In this document: piece after piece, positions 12,029 through 22,974 of the stretch | Layout: every line of letters begins with the position of its first letter | Numbering within the stretch: the first letter of the stretch is position 1 | NCBI GenBank assembly: GCA_028015205.1 | Contig: CM051517.1 | Span: 56,171,455 to 56,235,454, forward strand | Direction: 5' to 3' | DNA from: Mytilisepta virgata | Taxonomy: Eukaryota > Mollusca > Bivalvia > Mytilida > Mytilidae | DNA length: 64,000 nucleotides | Made by a program: the position numbers and the translations under genes | Notes under the pieces: generated by a model | What the model saw: only the letters and a program-made list of their open reading frames with translations | The model's database searches: none | Told to the model about the DNA's origin: nothing

Positions 12029-12669
12029 TGTTATGATATTGTATTATTATATTTATTTTAATATGGTATTGTAATTATTATATTATTTATCTTGGCCTAA
12101 TTTGTTTTGTGTGGCCTTATAACATGTATAATATGTTTACATAATATTTATAGTTGTTTACCAAATAATGTTATAACTGCGCAGTTTAGAAATCACTGGA
12201 ACAATAATGGATACTGGTGGAATGACTAGAACTTTCTATTTGACTTACGTAATAATTATGGTGTGATTCGAACTTCTACCGTATTCCAGAAGTTTCCGTT
12301 CTACAGTATATATACGGACAAGAAAGTTATACTTTCAGAACATCATTTATCGGACCAGATAGACATTCTTGTGTTCTCAGCTGTTGGATTTATATACGTT
12401 TCACACATCGTACTTCACAGACTTTTATTTTCGTTACATCATACTAGATTGTGACTGATTGGATATAATATTCCGTTTGGATTCAGGCAACAGTGACCAG
12501 AATTCCGGATCAAGAAAAAACAGGATTTTGAACAGTTAAGTTGACATTTTAGTTTTTTTCTGTAATATTTTTTGTAAACTTTGTATATATATAATAAATC
12601 TTGTTAAATTTTATTATTGATTTGTGTCTTTTGTTGGCTACAATTTAAAAGGTGATTTCGGCCGTAACA
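12029..12669 (+). repeat. 5' LTR (641 bp)
   Basis: Begins TGTTATG and ends GTAACA, giving the usual TG...CA ends. It is identical by eye to the 3' LTR except for one extra T in GATTTCGG near 12,655. A TATATATAATAAATC segment near 12,586-12,600 could combine TATA-like and poly(A) functions. The short frame inside is repeated identically in the other LTR and is not a gene. Confidence 0.95.
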
Positions 12670-12674
12670 GAAAT

Positions 12675-12692
12675 TTGGGGCTCGTCTCGGGA
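12675..12692 (+). promoter_or_regulatory. Primer binding site, tRNA-Pro-like
   Basis: TTGGGGCTCGTCTCGGGA lies five bases after the 5' LTR. It resembles the proline-tRNA primer site of the TGGGGGCTCGTCC type. One G is missing and a T is extra relative to that pattern, so the exact tRNA is uncertain. Confidence 0.65.
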
Positions 12693-12758
12693 GAACGTTA
12701 GTATCATAATAATTTTTTTCAGTATTTTTATTAGAGTTAGCCAACAAAATTCTACAAA

Positions 12759-14063
12759 ATGGAATTTGATGCTGGTAAATTTTTGAAAACGCCAGACCTG
12801 GAAGAGTTTGATAAATTAAAGAAAGAAGAATTAGTGTTGCTTGCTAAACATTTAAAAATAGATTTTAGAGCATCTATGAGAAAACAAATTATAAAAAATT
12901 TGGTAATAGACAATTTAGTTGACTTGGAAATTTTTGGTGAAGAGGCTCTTGACCTCAAGGTCGAAAATGTTGATGCTTTAAAATTAAAACAGCTTGAATT
13001 AGAACATGAACTTAAATTAAAACAATTGGAAAAACAATTGGAAAACGAAGTTAAATTAAAACAATTAGAAAAAGAAGATGAATTTAAATTAAAACAATTA
13101 CAGGCAGAACTTGAAAAGAGGGAAAGGTTAGAGATGGAGAAAATAAAAATAGAAATGGCTAAAGTAGAAAGCAACACTAAGTCAAAATCAGAACATTTTG
13201 GGGCAGCAAAAAATATACGTTTGGTTCCGAAATTTTTTGAAAAAACAGTTGATAAATTTTTTCCACAATTTGAGAAAATTGCTCAAAATTTGAAATGGCC
13301 AAAGCCTTATTGGACTACAATGTTGCAAAGTGTTTTTGTGGGCAAGGCCGCTGAAATTTACTCAGCTCTATCTTCGGAAAAAAGTTCTGATTATGACACT
13401 GTTAAACAGGAAGTTTTGAAAGCTTATGAGCTAGTGCCAGAAGCATATAGACAGAAATTTAGGTCTTATAAAAAGTTTGAAACACAAACCTATGTTGAAT
13501 TTGCTAGGGAAAAAGAAGATTTATTTGATAAATGGCTTACGTCAAAGAAAATAGATAAAAATTTTGATAAATTAAGACAATTAATATTATTAGAAGAGTT
13601 CAAGCAGTGTGTTAATTTAGACTTAAAAACACATTTAGATGACAAAACTGTTGAGACATTGCAAGATGCAGCTGTTGTTTCCGATAATTATACCATTTCA
13701 CATAAAAGAACTTTCAAAGGTCAAAATTTTAATATTTCTAGTGGAAATTACAAAAATCAAAGCACTGAACGTACTGATATTAAGCCTGTTGCACAGAATA
13801 AGAGTCCGTCTAGTAATAATATGTCTCGTCCAAAATTTGATACTTTTGAGAAGAAGTCACTAACTTGTGCTTATTGTAAGAAAAATGGTCATCTGATGGC
13901 TGATTGTTTTAGACTCCAGAAGAAGAATGAAAGAGATAATAAGCCCAAGTCCAGTGCTTGTACGACACCCGTTGTTACCAATAAGTTGGAATGTCCTGCG
14001 AGTCAGGCTTTTAAGTCCAGTTTTTGTGATTACATGGAGGATTATAAACCTTTTTATGTCTGA
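12759..14063 (+). CDS. gag: Gag polyprotein of the LTR element
   Basis: An intact frame of 434 codons. Residues 1-60 form a helical N-terminal segment. Residues about 75-140 are a Lys/Glu/Leu-rich coiled coil made of repeated LKQLE-type blocks. A SCAN-like capsid segment follows (about 225-310, including AYRQKFRSYKK and VEFAREKEDLFDKW). A zinc knuckle of C-x2-C-x4-H-x4-C form sits at residues 370-383. It would form the particle that packages the element RNA. The start is the first ATG after the primer site, and no earlier in-frame ATG competes. The stop TGA (14,061-14,063) overlaps a pol-frame ATG at 14,056, so pol may be reached by reinitiation or by a +1 shift. The frame is unbroken, so this copy could still supply Gag. 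Confidence 0.9.
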   Translation: MEFDAGKFLKTPDLEEFDKLKKEELVLLAKHLKIDFRASMRKQIIKNLVIDNLVDLEIFGEEALDLKVENVDALKLKQLELEHELKLKQLEKQLENEVKLKQLEKEDEFKLKQLQAELEKRERLEMEKIKIEMAKVESNTKSKSEHFGAAKNIRLVPKFFEKTVDKFFPQFEKIAQNLKWPKPYWTTMLQSVFVGKAAEIYSALSSEKSSDYDTVKQEVLKAYELVPEAYRQKFRSYKKFETQTYVEFAREKEDLFDKWLTSKKIDKNFDKLRQLILLEEFKQCVNLDLKTHLDDKTVETLQDAAVVSDNYTISHKRTFKGQNFNISSGNYKNQSTERTDIKPVAQNKSPSSNNMSRPKFDTFEKKSLTCAYCKKNGHLMADCFRLQKKNERDNKPKSSACTTPVVTNKLECPASQAFKSSFCDYMEDYKPFYV

Positions 14064-16299
14064 TGGGTTTGTTTCTATTGTTAATAATACTACTCCTCAG
14101 CCTATTAAGATTTTACGGGACACTGGAGCTTCTCAGTCTGTGTTGTTAGAAGGTGTGTTGCCTTTGTCCGAGGAGACGTCCGTTGGTGCCTCCGTTTTGT
14201 TACGAGGTGTGGAGTTAGGTTGTATAGATGTTCCCCTCCATCGTATTTATTTGAAGTCAGATTTAATTACTGGACCAGTTGTTGTGGGTGTTCGTCCTAC
14301 ACTCCCTGTTGAGGGTGTTTCATTATTGCTAGGAAATGATCTAGCTAGGAACAAAGTGGTTGCTGAACCAATTGTTACAAGTGAACCGGTGGTGGATGTT
14401 AAATCACCTGAAGATGATGCTGAACTGTATCCAGCTTGTGTTGTTACTAGGGCGATGGCAAGAAAACAACAAGACGAGGATTTACAAGAAGGCCAGTATG
14501 ATTATATGGACCTTTCTGACACTTTTCTGGCCGACATTGAAGGTCCCGGTACTTCAGAAAAGGCCATAATAAGATCACCTGGTACTAACAAGCATGTAAT
14601 TATGCCATGGCCAGACGTGAATAGCCATTCATTAGACAAAAGAACATTTAGGGAAGAACAGAATAAAGACTCTGAGGTTCTTCAGCTCTGCAAGAGGGCT
14701 CTACCCCAAGAAGAAGCAGAGAAAGTGGCCGAATGTTACTACCATCAAGACGGCATTTTGATGAGGAAGTGGAGGCCCCCTGATGCTATCCCAGAGGAGG
14801 AATGGAGAGTGGTATACCAAGTGGTGGTGCCTAAAGTCTATAGGCAAGAAATTATTGGTCTTGCCCATGACACCCCCTTGGCTGGACATTTAGGTATAAG
14901 GAAGACTTGCCTTAAGATATTACAATATTTCTACTGGCCCAGACTTAGAAATGATGTCACAGAATACTGCAAATCATGCCATATATGCCAGGTTGTTGGC
15001 AAGCCTAACCAGAAAATACCACCAGCACCACTTCTGCCAATTCCAGCCTTTGAAGAACCTTTCAGCCGAGTACTTATTGATTGCGTTGGACCTTTACCAA
15101 AGACCAAGACTGGAAATGCTTATTTATTGACAATCATGTGTACATCCACTCGCTTTCCTGAGGCTATTCCCCTAAGGAATATCAAGACACCAACTATTGT
15201 CAAAGCTCTTATCAAATTTTTCACATTAGTAGGACTTCCTAAGTCTATACAGTCCGATCAGGGTTCAAATTTTATGTCAGGTTTATTTCAGCAGGTCGTT
15301 TACCAGTTAGGGATTGCTCAGTATAGATCAAGTGCTTATCATCCAGAATCTCAAGGTGCCTTAGAACGTTTTCATCAAACATTGAAGAACATGATTAGGA
15401 CTTTTTGTCTTCAATTTGATAGGGACTGGGATGATGGTGTTCACTTTCTACTTTTTGCAGTCCGAGAGGCTGTTCAAGAATCCCTTGGTTTTAGCCCCTT
15501 TGAGTTAGTGTTTGGTCATACTGTAAGGGGACCTTTGAAATTGATTAAGGAAAAATGGCTTACTGAACACACTGACTTGAATCTTCTAGACTATGTATCT
15601 AGATTTAAAGAAAAATTGTATACTGCTTGTCAAATTGCTCAGAAAAACTTAAAAAATGTACAAAATAAGATGAAAATATGGTATGATAAAGATGCCAGGG
15701 ACAGAGTTTTTGAGTCTGGTGATAAGGTACTTGTATTTTTGCCAGTCCCTGGGCATCCTTTACAGGCTAAATACTGTGGTCCTTATACAATCGACAGTAA
15801 AATCAATGATTTGAATTATATTGTAAAAACTCCAGGTCGGCGTAAACAAAATAGAGTGTGTCACATTAATATGTTAAAACCATATTTTGAGCGTACTAAT
15901 GAAGATGAGAGTAAACCAGTTGCCACTTTAGCCATGGTTAAATTGGAGAACGATCATGACAAACCAGACATAACTGAACCATCTTTTGATTCCAAGACTG
16001 TGGAACAAACTGTTAGATTGGAAAATTCTGAAATTTTGTCAAATTTAGACTCAAAACTTGCACATCTGACTTTCGATCGCAGAGAAAAATTGAAAACTTG
16101 GGTATTTTCTTTTAAAAATCTTTTTCCAGATGTGCCAAACAAAACCACTGCTGTTTATCATGATGTTGATGTAGGCGATGCTTCTCCAATTAAGCAACAT
16201 CCTAACCGGCTCAATCCACTTAAACTTGATTTGTTTATGAGACAAGAAATTAGATATATGATTTATCTAGATTTTATTAAAACACTGTATACATACTAA
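14056..16299 (+). CDS. pol: Truncated Pol: aspartic protease and integrase, RT broken off
   Basis: The open frame extends upstream to about 13,927, but the likely start is ATG 14,056, overlapping the gag stop. An aspartic protease motif DTGAS starts at 14,119, and a second conserved block (LLLGNDL) lies about 70 residues on. The integrase has an N-terminal zinc site (His in AHDTPLAGHLG near 14,862-14,890, Cys pair in CKSCHIC near 14,968-14,990). Its catalytic Asp, Asp and Glu codons are at 15,079, 15,256 and 15,364, so the last two are 35 residues apart as in DD35E. A GPY-type domain follows near 15,778-15,890. The last ~60 residues match the lead-in to a gypsy RT (HDVDVGDASPIKQHP), and then the frame runs into unrelated sequence and stops. 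The RT catalytic core and RNase H are absent. Integrase and protease look intact. Confidence 0.9.
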   Translation: MSDGFVSIVNNTTPQPIKILRDTGASQSVLLEGVLPLSEETSVGASVLLRGVELGCIDVPLHRIYLKSDLITGPVVVGVRPTLPVEGVSLLLGNDLARNKVVAEPIVTSEPVVDVKSPEDDAELYPACVVTRAMARKQQDEDLQEGQYDYMDLSDTFLADIEGPGTSEKAIIRSPGTNKHVIMPWPDVNSHSLDKRTFREEQNKDSEVLQLCKRALPQEEAEKVAECYYHQDGILMRKWRPPDAIPEEEWRVVYQVVVPKVYRQEIIGLAHDTPLAGHLGIRKTCLKILQYFYWPRLRNDVTEYCKSCHICQVVGKPNQKIPPAPLLPIPAFEEPFSRVLIDCVGPLPKTKTGNAYLLTIMCTSTRFPEAIPLRNIKTPTIVKALIKFFTLVGLPKSIQSDQGSNFMSGLFQQVVYQLGIAQYRSSAYHPESQGALERFHQTLKNMIRTFCLQFDRDWDDGVHFLLFAVREAVQESLGFSPFELVFGHTVRGPLKLIKEKWLTEHTDLNLLDYVSRFKEKLYTACQIAQKNLKNVQNKMKIWYDKDARDRVFESGDKVLVFLPVPGHPLQAKYCGPYTIDSKINDLNYIVKTPGRRKQNRVCHINMLKPYFERTNEDESKPVATLAMVKLENDHDKPDITEPSFDSKTVEQTVRLENSEILSNLDSKLAHLTFDRREKLKTWVFSFKNLFPDVPNKTTAVYHDVDVGDASPIKQHPNRLNPLKLDLFMRQEIRYMIYLDFIKTLYTY

Positions 16300-16352
16300 T
16301 ATTTTTGTATATATTGTTCATGCGAAGTTCTCGTTATCCTCCAACTTCTTTT

Positions 16353-16363
16353 AAGGGGGGAGG
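16353..16363 (+). promoter_or_regulatory. Polypurine tract
   Basis: AAGGGGGGAGG sits immediately before the TGTTATG start of the 3' LTR, with one T (16,364) belonging to the LTR itself. This is the usual plus-strand primer position. Confidence 0.85.
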
Positions 16364-17003
16364 TGTTATGATATTGTATTATTATATTTATTTTAATATG
16401 GTATTGTAATTATTATATTATTTATCTTGGCCTAATTTGTTTTGTGTGGCCTTATAACATGTATAATATGTTTACATAATATTTATAGTTGTTTACCAAA
16501 TAATGTTATAACTGCGCAGTTTAGAAATCACTGGAACAATAATGGATACTGGTGGAATGACTAGAACTTTCTATTTGACTTACGTAATAATTATGGTGTG
16601 ATTCGAACTTCTACCGTATTCCAGAAGTTTCCGTTCTACAGTATATATACGGACAAGAAAGTTATACTTTCAGAACATCATTTATCGGACCAGATAGACA
16701 TTCTTGTGTTCTCAGCTGTTGGATTTATATACGTTTCACACATCGTACTTCACAGACTTTTATTTTCGTTACATCATACTAGATTGTGACTGATTGGATA
16801 TAATATTCCGTTTGGATTCAGGCAACAGTGACCAGAATTCCGGATCAAGAAAAAACAGGATTTTGAACAGTTAAGTTGACATTTTAGTTTTTTTCTGTAA
16901 TATTTTTTGTAAACTTTGTATATATATAATAAATCTTGTTAAATTTTATTATTGATTTGTGTCTTTTGTTGGCTACAATTTAAAAGGTGATTCGGCCGTA
17001 ACA
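16364..17003 (+). repeat. 3' LTR (640 bp)
   Basis: Same as the 5' LTR with one T fewer near 16,990. Followed by ACAT, matching the four bases before the 5' LTR. Confidence 0.95.
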
Positions 17004-17036
17004 ACATTAACCACTTATAAAAGGTGTGATGAGATA

Positions 17037-17192
17037 ATGAGAAACCAGAGTGAGTTATATTTTCCTAACCAATGTAGGTAAGGGAGGTAATAAATTTGTC
17101 TCCCTTTTAGCCTCAGGACAAAAGGGAGAGAATTTAATTATCTCCCTTCCCTACATTGCTTAGGAAAAGATAACTCACTCTCGTTCCTCATT
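17037..17192. mobile_element. 156-bp fold-back element
   Basis: Two inverted arms of about 65 bp (AATGAG...TCTCCC and its diverged complement ending CTCATT) with a ~20-base middle. No coding capacity. Probably a MITE; the target duplication is unclear. Confidence 0.75.
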
Positions 17193-18440
17193 GTATCCTT
17201 TCCCGGTTGTCTTGTATACAAACTACCTTATCATCGTATGATCTATAAGCATGCAAGGTGTATACTCAAATCTGCAGACCTGAAGTTAGGCTAAAATGCC
17301 GCTATAGGGGGCGCTCTCGCACCCGCCATGTGGGGAAGTATTAGTATAAGTTGGTATAACTTGTTTCCCAATCCATTATAAATAAATAAGTTTAAACTAA
17401 CTGAATTTGAAATCTTAATATGCCAGCGAAGCTCTCACTATAGTGTATACGATTTCAGATTTGGATATCGTTGTTCTAGCTTCATCCTTCTATTTTTTTT
17501 CTGCAAGATGGCGGCTTTCAAAATCGAACTACTTCCTGTGAGAAAACGCGTGATTTCGAACATTAATTTTTTTTTAAAAGTTTTAAGTCAATAAAATATT
17601 TAGAAATAAACATTAAGTGTCATGAAATTAAAAATAAATACGAAAGAATCCATCTGGAAACAAATTTGATATATCAAGATTTTACAAGAAAAAAAAGATG
17701 CAGACGCAAGTGTCACATTTTCCCGCCATTACGAACGTTTCACTAAACACCGACGAAGCAAACGTAAAACCCTTACGCTTCGCTAGCTTTCTAGGACACA
17801 ACCGGTTTCATATAAGCGAGCGCAGCGAGCGATGTAGGAGCATATATGCACTTTCTACATATGGGTCATTTAGAAAAGTCTTTGTTTAATAGGGGCAGCC
17901 ATGTTGTGCTACATACTAAGGCTAGAAAAAGTTTCGTTCGTGGGAAACGGAAGTAAGTAAGGGAAATAACTTGCTTCAAATTATAATTTTAGAATCAGAA
18001 TCGTGATACCGGAAATGAGTTTCTGCAAAGGGCTATTGCTGTGCTCGCATCATTTACTTCGACAACAGCATATTATAAATGATATATATTACATGAGTTT
18101 GATGTTTCAAATGGGGAATATGTTCACCTTTACGGTACAGCAACATTTGTATGTTTTGCATTTGGCTTTATAAACTGTTATGAGAGTTTTTGTTCACATT
18201 CACAGGACAACTTTTCTTTTATGTTAAATGGAATTGGCTGTATAAACTGTCATGAGAGTTTGTCTCTGTCATATTGAAAATCCAATTACTCAACAGAATT
18301 CTCATGCAGCTTTTCAGATAAACAACGTGTTCATAGACTGGTATAAATGTATTTATCTTTCATAATTTTATTATTTGATAACTCACAAACGATTAAAAAG
18401 TGATGAAATGAGTGATATCAAGCAAGCAATAGTGTGAGAT
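17193..18440. other. Non-coding, nothing recognised
   Basis: AT-rich sequence. A direct repeat of TATAAACTGTTATGAGAGTT type occurs at about 18,170 and 18,238. Short frames show no protein-like features. Confidence 0.4.
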
Positions 18441-18620
18441 ACGGGTCCGTACTTAACAAATATTCGAGACCGTTTCCATGACACCAACTGAAATAATACA
18501 TTGAATACCGGAAATCAGATCATACTTACGACTAATCGTAGTCGTATGGATGTTTATGAAACGATTACCCCCCCCCCCTCCAGGATATATTGTGTTTGGG
18601 GTGGGGGGGGGGGGGGTACT
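18440..18620. repeat. Diverged interspersed repeat with C-run and G-run
   Basis: The stretch GGAAATCAGATCATACTTAC with its flanks (18,450-18,560) is also found, diverged, at about 63,695-63,810. It is followed by a C tract (about 18,568-18,578) and a G tract (18,600-18,616) that can pair, which may mark an insertion with unstable length. Confidence 0.5.
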
Positions 18621-20190
18621 GAAGCCTAGAAAAGCCGTCATAACCATAAATAATCCACATGTGTGTGAACATTAGTAAAGTAATACAGCAGAAGCAATGG
18701 ACATCGCATAATCAGAAGGATTTCAGCACAGATTCCCACATAATCCGATGAAAATGTTGTTAGCAACTGTGCTCCTTTGACAGGAATACTTTTATCTCAA
18801 CTTCCCTTATTAATCGGTCCGAAACAGCGAAAATGTACAAGATGATATTGGCACTATATTTATAAATTGCAAAACAATCCATTGGTTCATTTGATAATTT
18901 TATTGCGTCAAGGACTCGTTTAAAACAGTATCGAATTATCTTCATTACTGGTTGCATCGTATGCGGAACCAATTTTCCGCATTTACTTTGTATTTCCATG
19001 TTTTCTGAGGATGTGACATTCTTTAATTAATATCTAAAATATTACTAGCGAAAATTAAAATATTTCTTTGAAAAAAAAAGAAGAAAACAAATGTATATAT
19101 TAGAGAGACAATATTTTTTGGGAGATACATTTATCTTATCAAGCGTTTGTTATTTGTTTTTAATATTTAATCGTTTCAGGCAGTTCAAAGAATTCTTACG
19201 ATAAGGTATTGATCTGAATGTTAGAATCTGTAATCAAAAACTTTCCGAAGTGATCAACACTTTTATTTAGACGTGACACGTTGTATTGGAATTAGCTCAG
19301 TTTGACTGGGATCATTTCTAGGTAAGTCTACTAAGGTGTTTTACATAGACAGTTTTTAGGTACATGTATGAATGAATTTTTGATAAAACAAAAGTATATT
19401 TTACTGTTATTTTTAACATATACATCATGTTCATAACTGGACAAGAAAACAGTGGCTGTGAATATTTTTTAAAAATATTTGATATCATATAAAAACGACT
19501 GGGAAAAAAATCATATTTTTGTATAAAAAAACAGAATGGTTTAAAATGTAATAACATGCGTAACAATATTGTGATTCATTTTTTTTTTCATCATTACTTC
19601 CCTTCGGTCAACAGACTAAGTTACATGTATTTGTAGTTATTGCCTTTGGATAAGTTCGTGAACTCTAAAGGAAGTTAAAAAGAGGGATTTTTACAAGAAA
19701 ATCGAAATACTTCAACGCATAAAACAAATTATCTGTATAGGTCTACCCATATCATTATAAACACCTATGCATTTAAATTTATTTTTACAACCTTTTACCA
19801 TGTGTATACGATCATCAAGATATGAATTACCTTCTATTTACATATACAAGGCCTTAATTCCTTTGTCAAAATAATATGTCAGTTGTACATGTTAGTACCT
19901 CAGATGCTTTTTAAAGCTTTATTGAAATATTTCCGAACTTAATTTAATTTTTTTATACCTTTTTCCTGAAATACGCGATGCTTTCGGGAGAAACCAATCT
20001 TCTGACTTGAAAGTATTAGAGTATGTTAAATAAACATTCTTTGGTCATTAATATTTCAAAACTATTTGATTTTTATCAAATCTATATACTTCTTCTATTT
20101 GTTAAAATATTTCATGCATGCAAAAAGAGTAAAAAATATAAGATCTACGCAGAGAGAAATGATAGACGACGGGTATTGCTGGTTTAAAGA
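18621..20190. other. Non-coding, nothing recognised
   Basis: AT-rich. A 79-codon frame on the minus strand (18,760-18,999) shows no motif and no exon signals that I could confirm. Confidence 0.35.
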
Positions 20191-20194
20191 ATTT

Positions 20195-20620
20195 TTTTTA
20201 TTCTTTGCCTGTTTACAGGGTATCCACGGTGATTTGTTTTTGTCTCGATCGCTGATTGGTCGTTAAAATTTCCATTCGATTTTCTCGAGGCTTTTCTAAG
20301 ATTCCATAGCAACGCGTAAACAAATTATCGCCAACGTCTGCAATATTCTTCATAATAAAAATATCTCTTAACTTACGGCAAGGACAAAAAGTCAGAGGAC
20401 TAGATTAACCAATGGTGAAGGGTCCACAAAAATTTCGGTCTCCTGATGTGACGTAAATGTATAGACATGTTGCGTCAAGTGAAAGATGTGAGAGGGTCAA
20501 TACGGGGTTCGTGGCGAATTATGTATTATTACTAATATTATGGCTAATTTAGAATTGTTGAAAGAATTAGAGAAACAGATAGTTAAACCTTCAAATTTCG
20601 AGCCTTGGCTTGGATTGTAG
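20195..20620 (+). other. Possible promoter plus first-exon relic, copy 1
   Basis: A block with CATTCGATTTTCTCGAGGCT, an ATTCCATAGCAACG box and GGACAAAAAGT is followed by ATG at 20,540 and 26 codons (begins MANLELLKELEKQ) ending in TAG at 20,618. The same layout, diverged, occurs at 22,975-23,240. Sequence after the stop still reads protein-like for about 15 codons. I do not recognise the protein. It may be the decayed start of a duplicated gene. Confidence 0.35.
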
Positions 20621-20927
20621 AAATACGATAATCAACTGCCTGCAATATCAGATTCTATATACTAGTATTACCGCTGCTGGTGGAGTCCAAGTCCCCAAGG
20701 GTATCACCACCTCAAATGCTAGTACAATGTATTTCGATATTAGCCGGGTAGCCCAGAACTGAAACTTCAAATTTACTGTTACAAAAATGTGCATGTATAG
20801 TTTTAGCTCTTGAACGAGTTTCATTATGAGAAATTTCCGTATTGGGAAGTTTGAAGTATTAGGTGTTCAGATGTTCTTAGAAATTGCCTGTCTGTACCTT
20901 CAATTTACACAATTTTATATTTTATAT

Positions 20928-21089
20928 TAATTATGGACTTTTAATGTGGACAATATATTATATATCGACCTGGTAGAATGATATCGACCTCAGACTTACA
21001 TTACATACTGGTATATAATTTAGTCCGAGGTCGATATCATTCTACCAGGTTCATATATAATGTATTGCCCGAATTAAAAGTCCTTAATT
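20928..21089. mobile_element. 162-bp fold-back element
   Basis: Inverted arms of about 60 bp containing CCTGGTAGAATGATATCGAC on the left and its exact complement on the right, around a ~30-base middle. The outer edges read TTAATTATGGACTTTT and its near-complement. MITE-like. Confidence 0.8.
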
Positions 21090-21097
21090 GTTATGCA

Positions 21098-21630
21098 CTG
21101 TCTGTTTTAAGTCAATTAACCTTCCTTAGCACATTCAAAATAAAACATGTAAAATGTGCATTTTAAAAGTTCCCAACCTTACATAAAACAGGTAGACAAT
21201 GAAACATAAAGTTAAACAGATTTAACCAAAGAAAACTGAAAAAATCAACATTTTGACAATATTAAGAAATTTTACGAACGAATCCGGATCTAATTTTAGG
21301 AATATGGAGTTGATATTATTTTACGGAGTCAATATGCTTTTACAATAGGTCAATACATGAAATATCCTTGTACTCGTGTAACCAAACTAACCAGTGATAA
21401 AACAGGAAAAGACACTGCACACACATGCATGTAATATATTCTTTCTGTGTTAACTGTGTACACTCTAAATATATGTCTACTTCAATAAGTAAACTCTAAC
21501 AGTTTATAGCACCGATTTTTCAACTTATCAAATGTTTCTGAAAAATTGTATGCCTTTGTGATTCTTCCTTTTACCCTATTTTATATGTTTCATACTTGAG
21601 TACCTAAAGTCTTGCTATTCCAATGCATCT
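21098..21630. other. Non-coding, nothing recognised
   Basis: AT-rich spacer between two repeats. Confidence 0.4.
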
Positions 21631-21635
21631 TTAAT

Positions 21636-21950
21636 TGAGTAAAGTCAAGAAATACCAAAGGGATATTCGAAGGAGGGGAACATCGAAAACAACTGACAAA
21701 CTCCGGATAACAAGACCAAAAAAATACAAACGGTACACTAAAAAACTTAAAACATATGAACAACATGGACCCCACCAAAAAACCGGCGATAGACTCAGGT
21801 GCTCCGAAAGAGTAAGCAGTCTCTTCTTCATGCAGGAAACCTGCCATGCCACCCATGCCAAGTCCGTTATGAGGAAGGGACAACATCAATGGAACAGGTC
21901 AATTTTCATTTGGGAAACGGTTTTTTCATACCTGTCAATCATTTCAAAAT
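21636..21950 (-). repeat. Dispersed ~300-bp repeat, copy 2 (inverted)
   Basis: Reverse complement of 8765-9061. Starts AGTAAAGTCAAGAAATACCA and ends at a CCTGTCAATCATTTC segment that corresponds to the start of the other copy. It is slightly longer and has open frames on both strands that are not shared. Confidence 0.75.
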
Positions 21951-22970
21951 AAATGTAGGTGTTCAAATTTGAGAAAACTGGAGAGTGAATATAAAAAAAA
22001 TCTCTGGTAAATTTTTACATGAAAAGATGATTCACATTCACGCTGACCTAAGTGTTCATTATGTGTGCATATTTATATCATTTTTTAAAGATAATTTTAT
22101 AATTCTTTTCTCCTGATCTAAAGAAATATTTTATAATATCAACATTAATAACATTGATATAGGCGGTGATTTCAGATGTTTTACTTACATTAATATATAC
22201 GGCTGAAACAATTAAATGTATTATGAAAAAGAAATTTTACGCCAGTTTTCGTAATCGAAGACGGAATGAGACGACTTCTGCTCCGGAGATTACAAAAAAC
22301 ACATATGCACACATATGCAGAACATTAACATAAGTCGACCATCTTATTTGTTGTACAACATATCACATTTTCCGTCCCTTGTTTGCTGTATTTTTCAATA
22401 TTTTAATGTTTTTTTTCCCAGTCTTTTTGTTCTCAAGTCTAATTACTGAATTTAAGTCTTTTGGAGATGCTTTATTCTTTTATCGATGGTTGAAAATTCA
22501 CTAAAACATGGATTTAATTGTTTGATATTCTTGTTCAGGATTTCGTTATAGAAACCCAAGTTCGATTTAAGGATCAGTTTTACAAATAAAAATAATTAAA
22601 TTGTGGTCATTAAATTATATAAATCAAATAACACTTAACGATTTACGAAGATATTTTGTTTTAACCGAATCATAAATAAAACTGAAGTGATAATATAAAC
22701 TAGAAGAGTTTGCCTAATGGACATTTGCTTATTAAATTGCTTTTTATCTGAATACGGTTCCTTTTCAGTTTAAAGGTTTTATGTTCCGATACGATGATAA
22801 AATTTGTTTAAATTGCATATGCATCGTCAAAACAAAATGTTCAAAACATAAAAGGATAACTATAGAGAAGTACAGATCGGTAGAAAAGCATCAATTTCAA
22901 AATATATTCACGTGGTCAACAGCCAGTGCAATATAACTTCTCTAATTCTTTGGCTGTCTTCGGAGTATCC
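21951..22970. other. Non-coding, nothing recognised
   Basis: AT-rich, with no repeats or gene signals that I could identify. Confidence 0.35.
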
Positions 22971-22974
22971 CATC

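Larger units (their letters stand above)
12029..17003 (+). mobile_element. Ty3/gypsy LTR retrotransposon of Gmr1-like domain order, RT/RNase H deleted
   Basis: A complete 4,975-bp insertion with both LTRs, a 4-bp ACAT target duplication (12,025-12,028 and 17,004-17,007), a tRNA-Pro-like primer site, a polypurine tract, gag and a shortened pol. Domain order is Gag, protease, integrase, then only the first few dozen residues of the RT region before a stop. In ordinary Ty3/gypsy elements RT and RNase H precede integrase. The known exception is the Gmr1-like group, where integrase comes first. Here RT and RNase H would be expected between about 16,270 and the polypurine tract, but only some 90 bases remain. 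No envelope frame is present. The LTRs differ by one base by eye, so insertion was very recent. Confidence 0.92.

Noticed and set aside
12263..12454. 63-codon frame, repeated exactly at 16,598-16,789
   Set aside because: It lies inside the two LTRs; the duplication is the LTR pair, not a gene family.
17869..17890. TATGGGTCATTTAGAAAAGT resembling the ends of the 2.6-5.9-kb element
   Set aside because: Match covers only about 11 bases and no second inverted end was found nearby.
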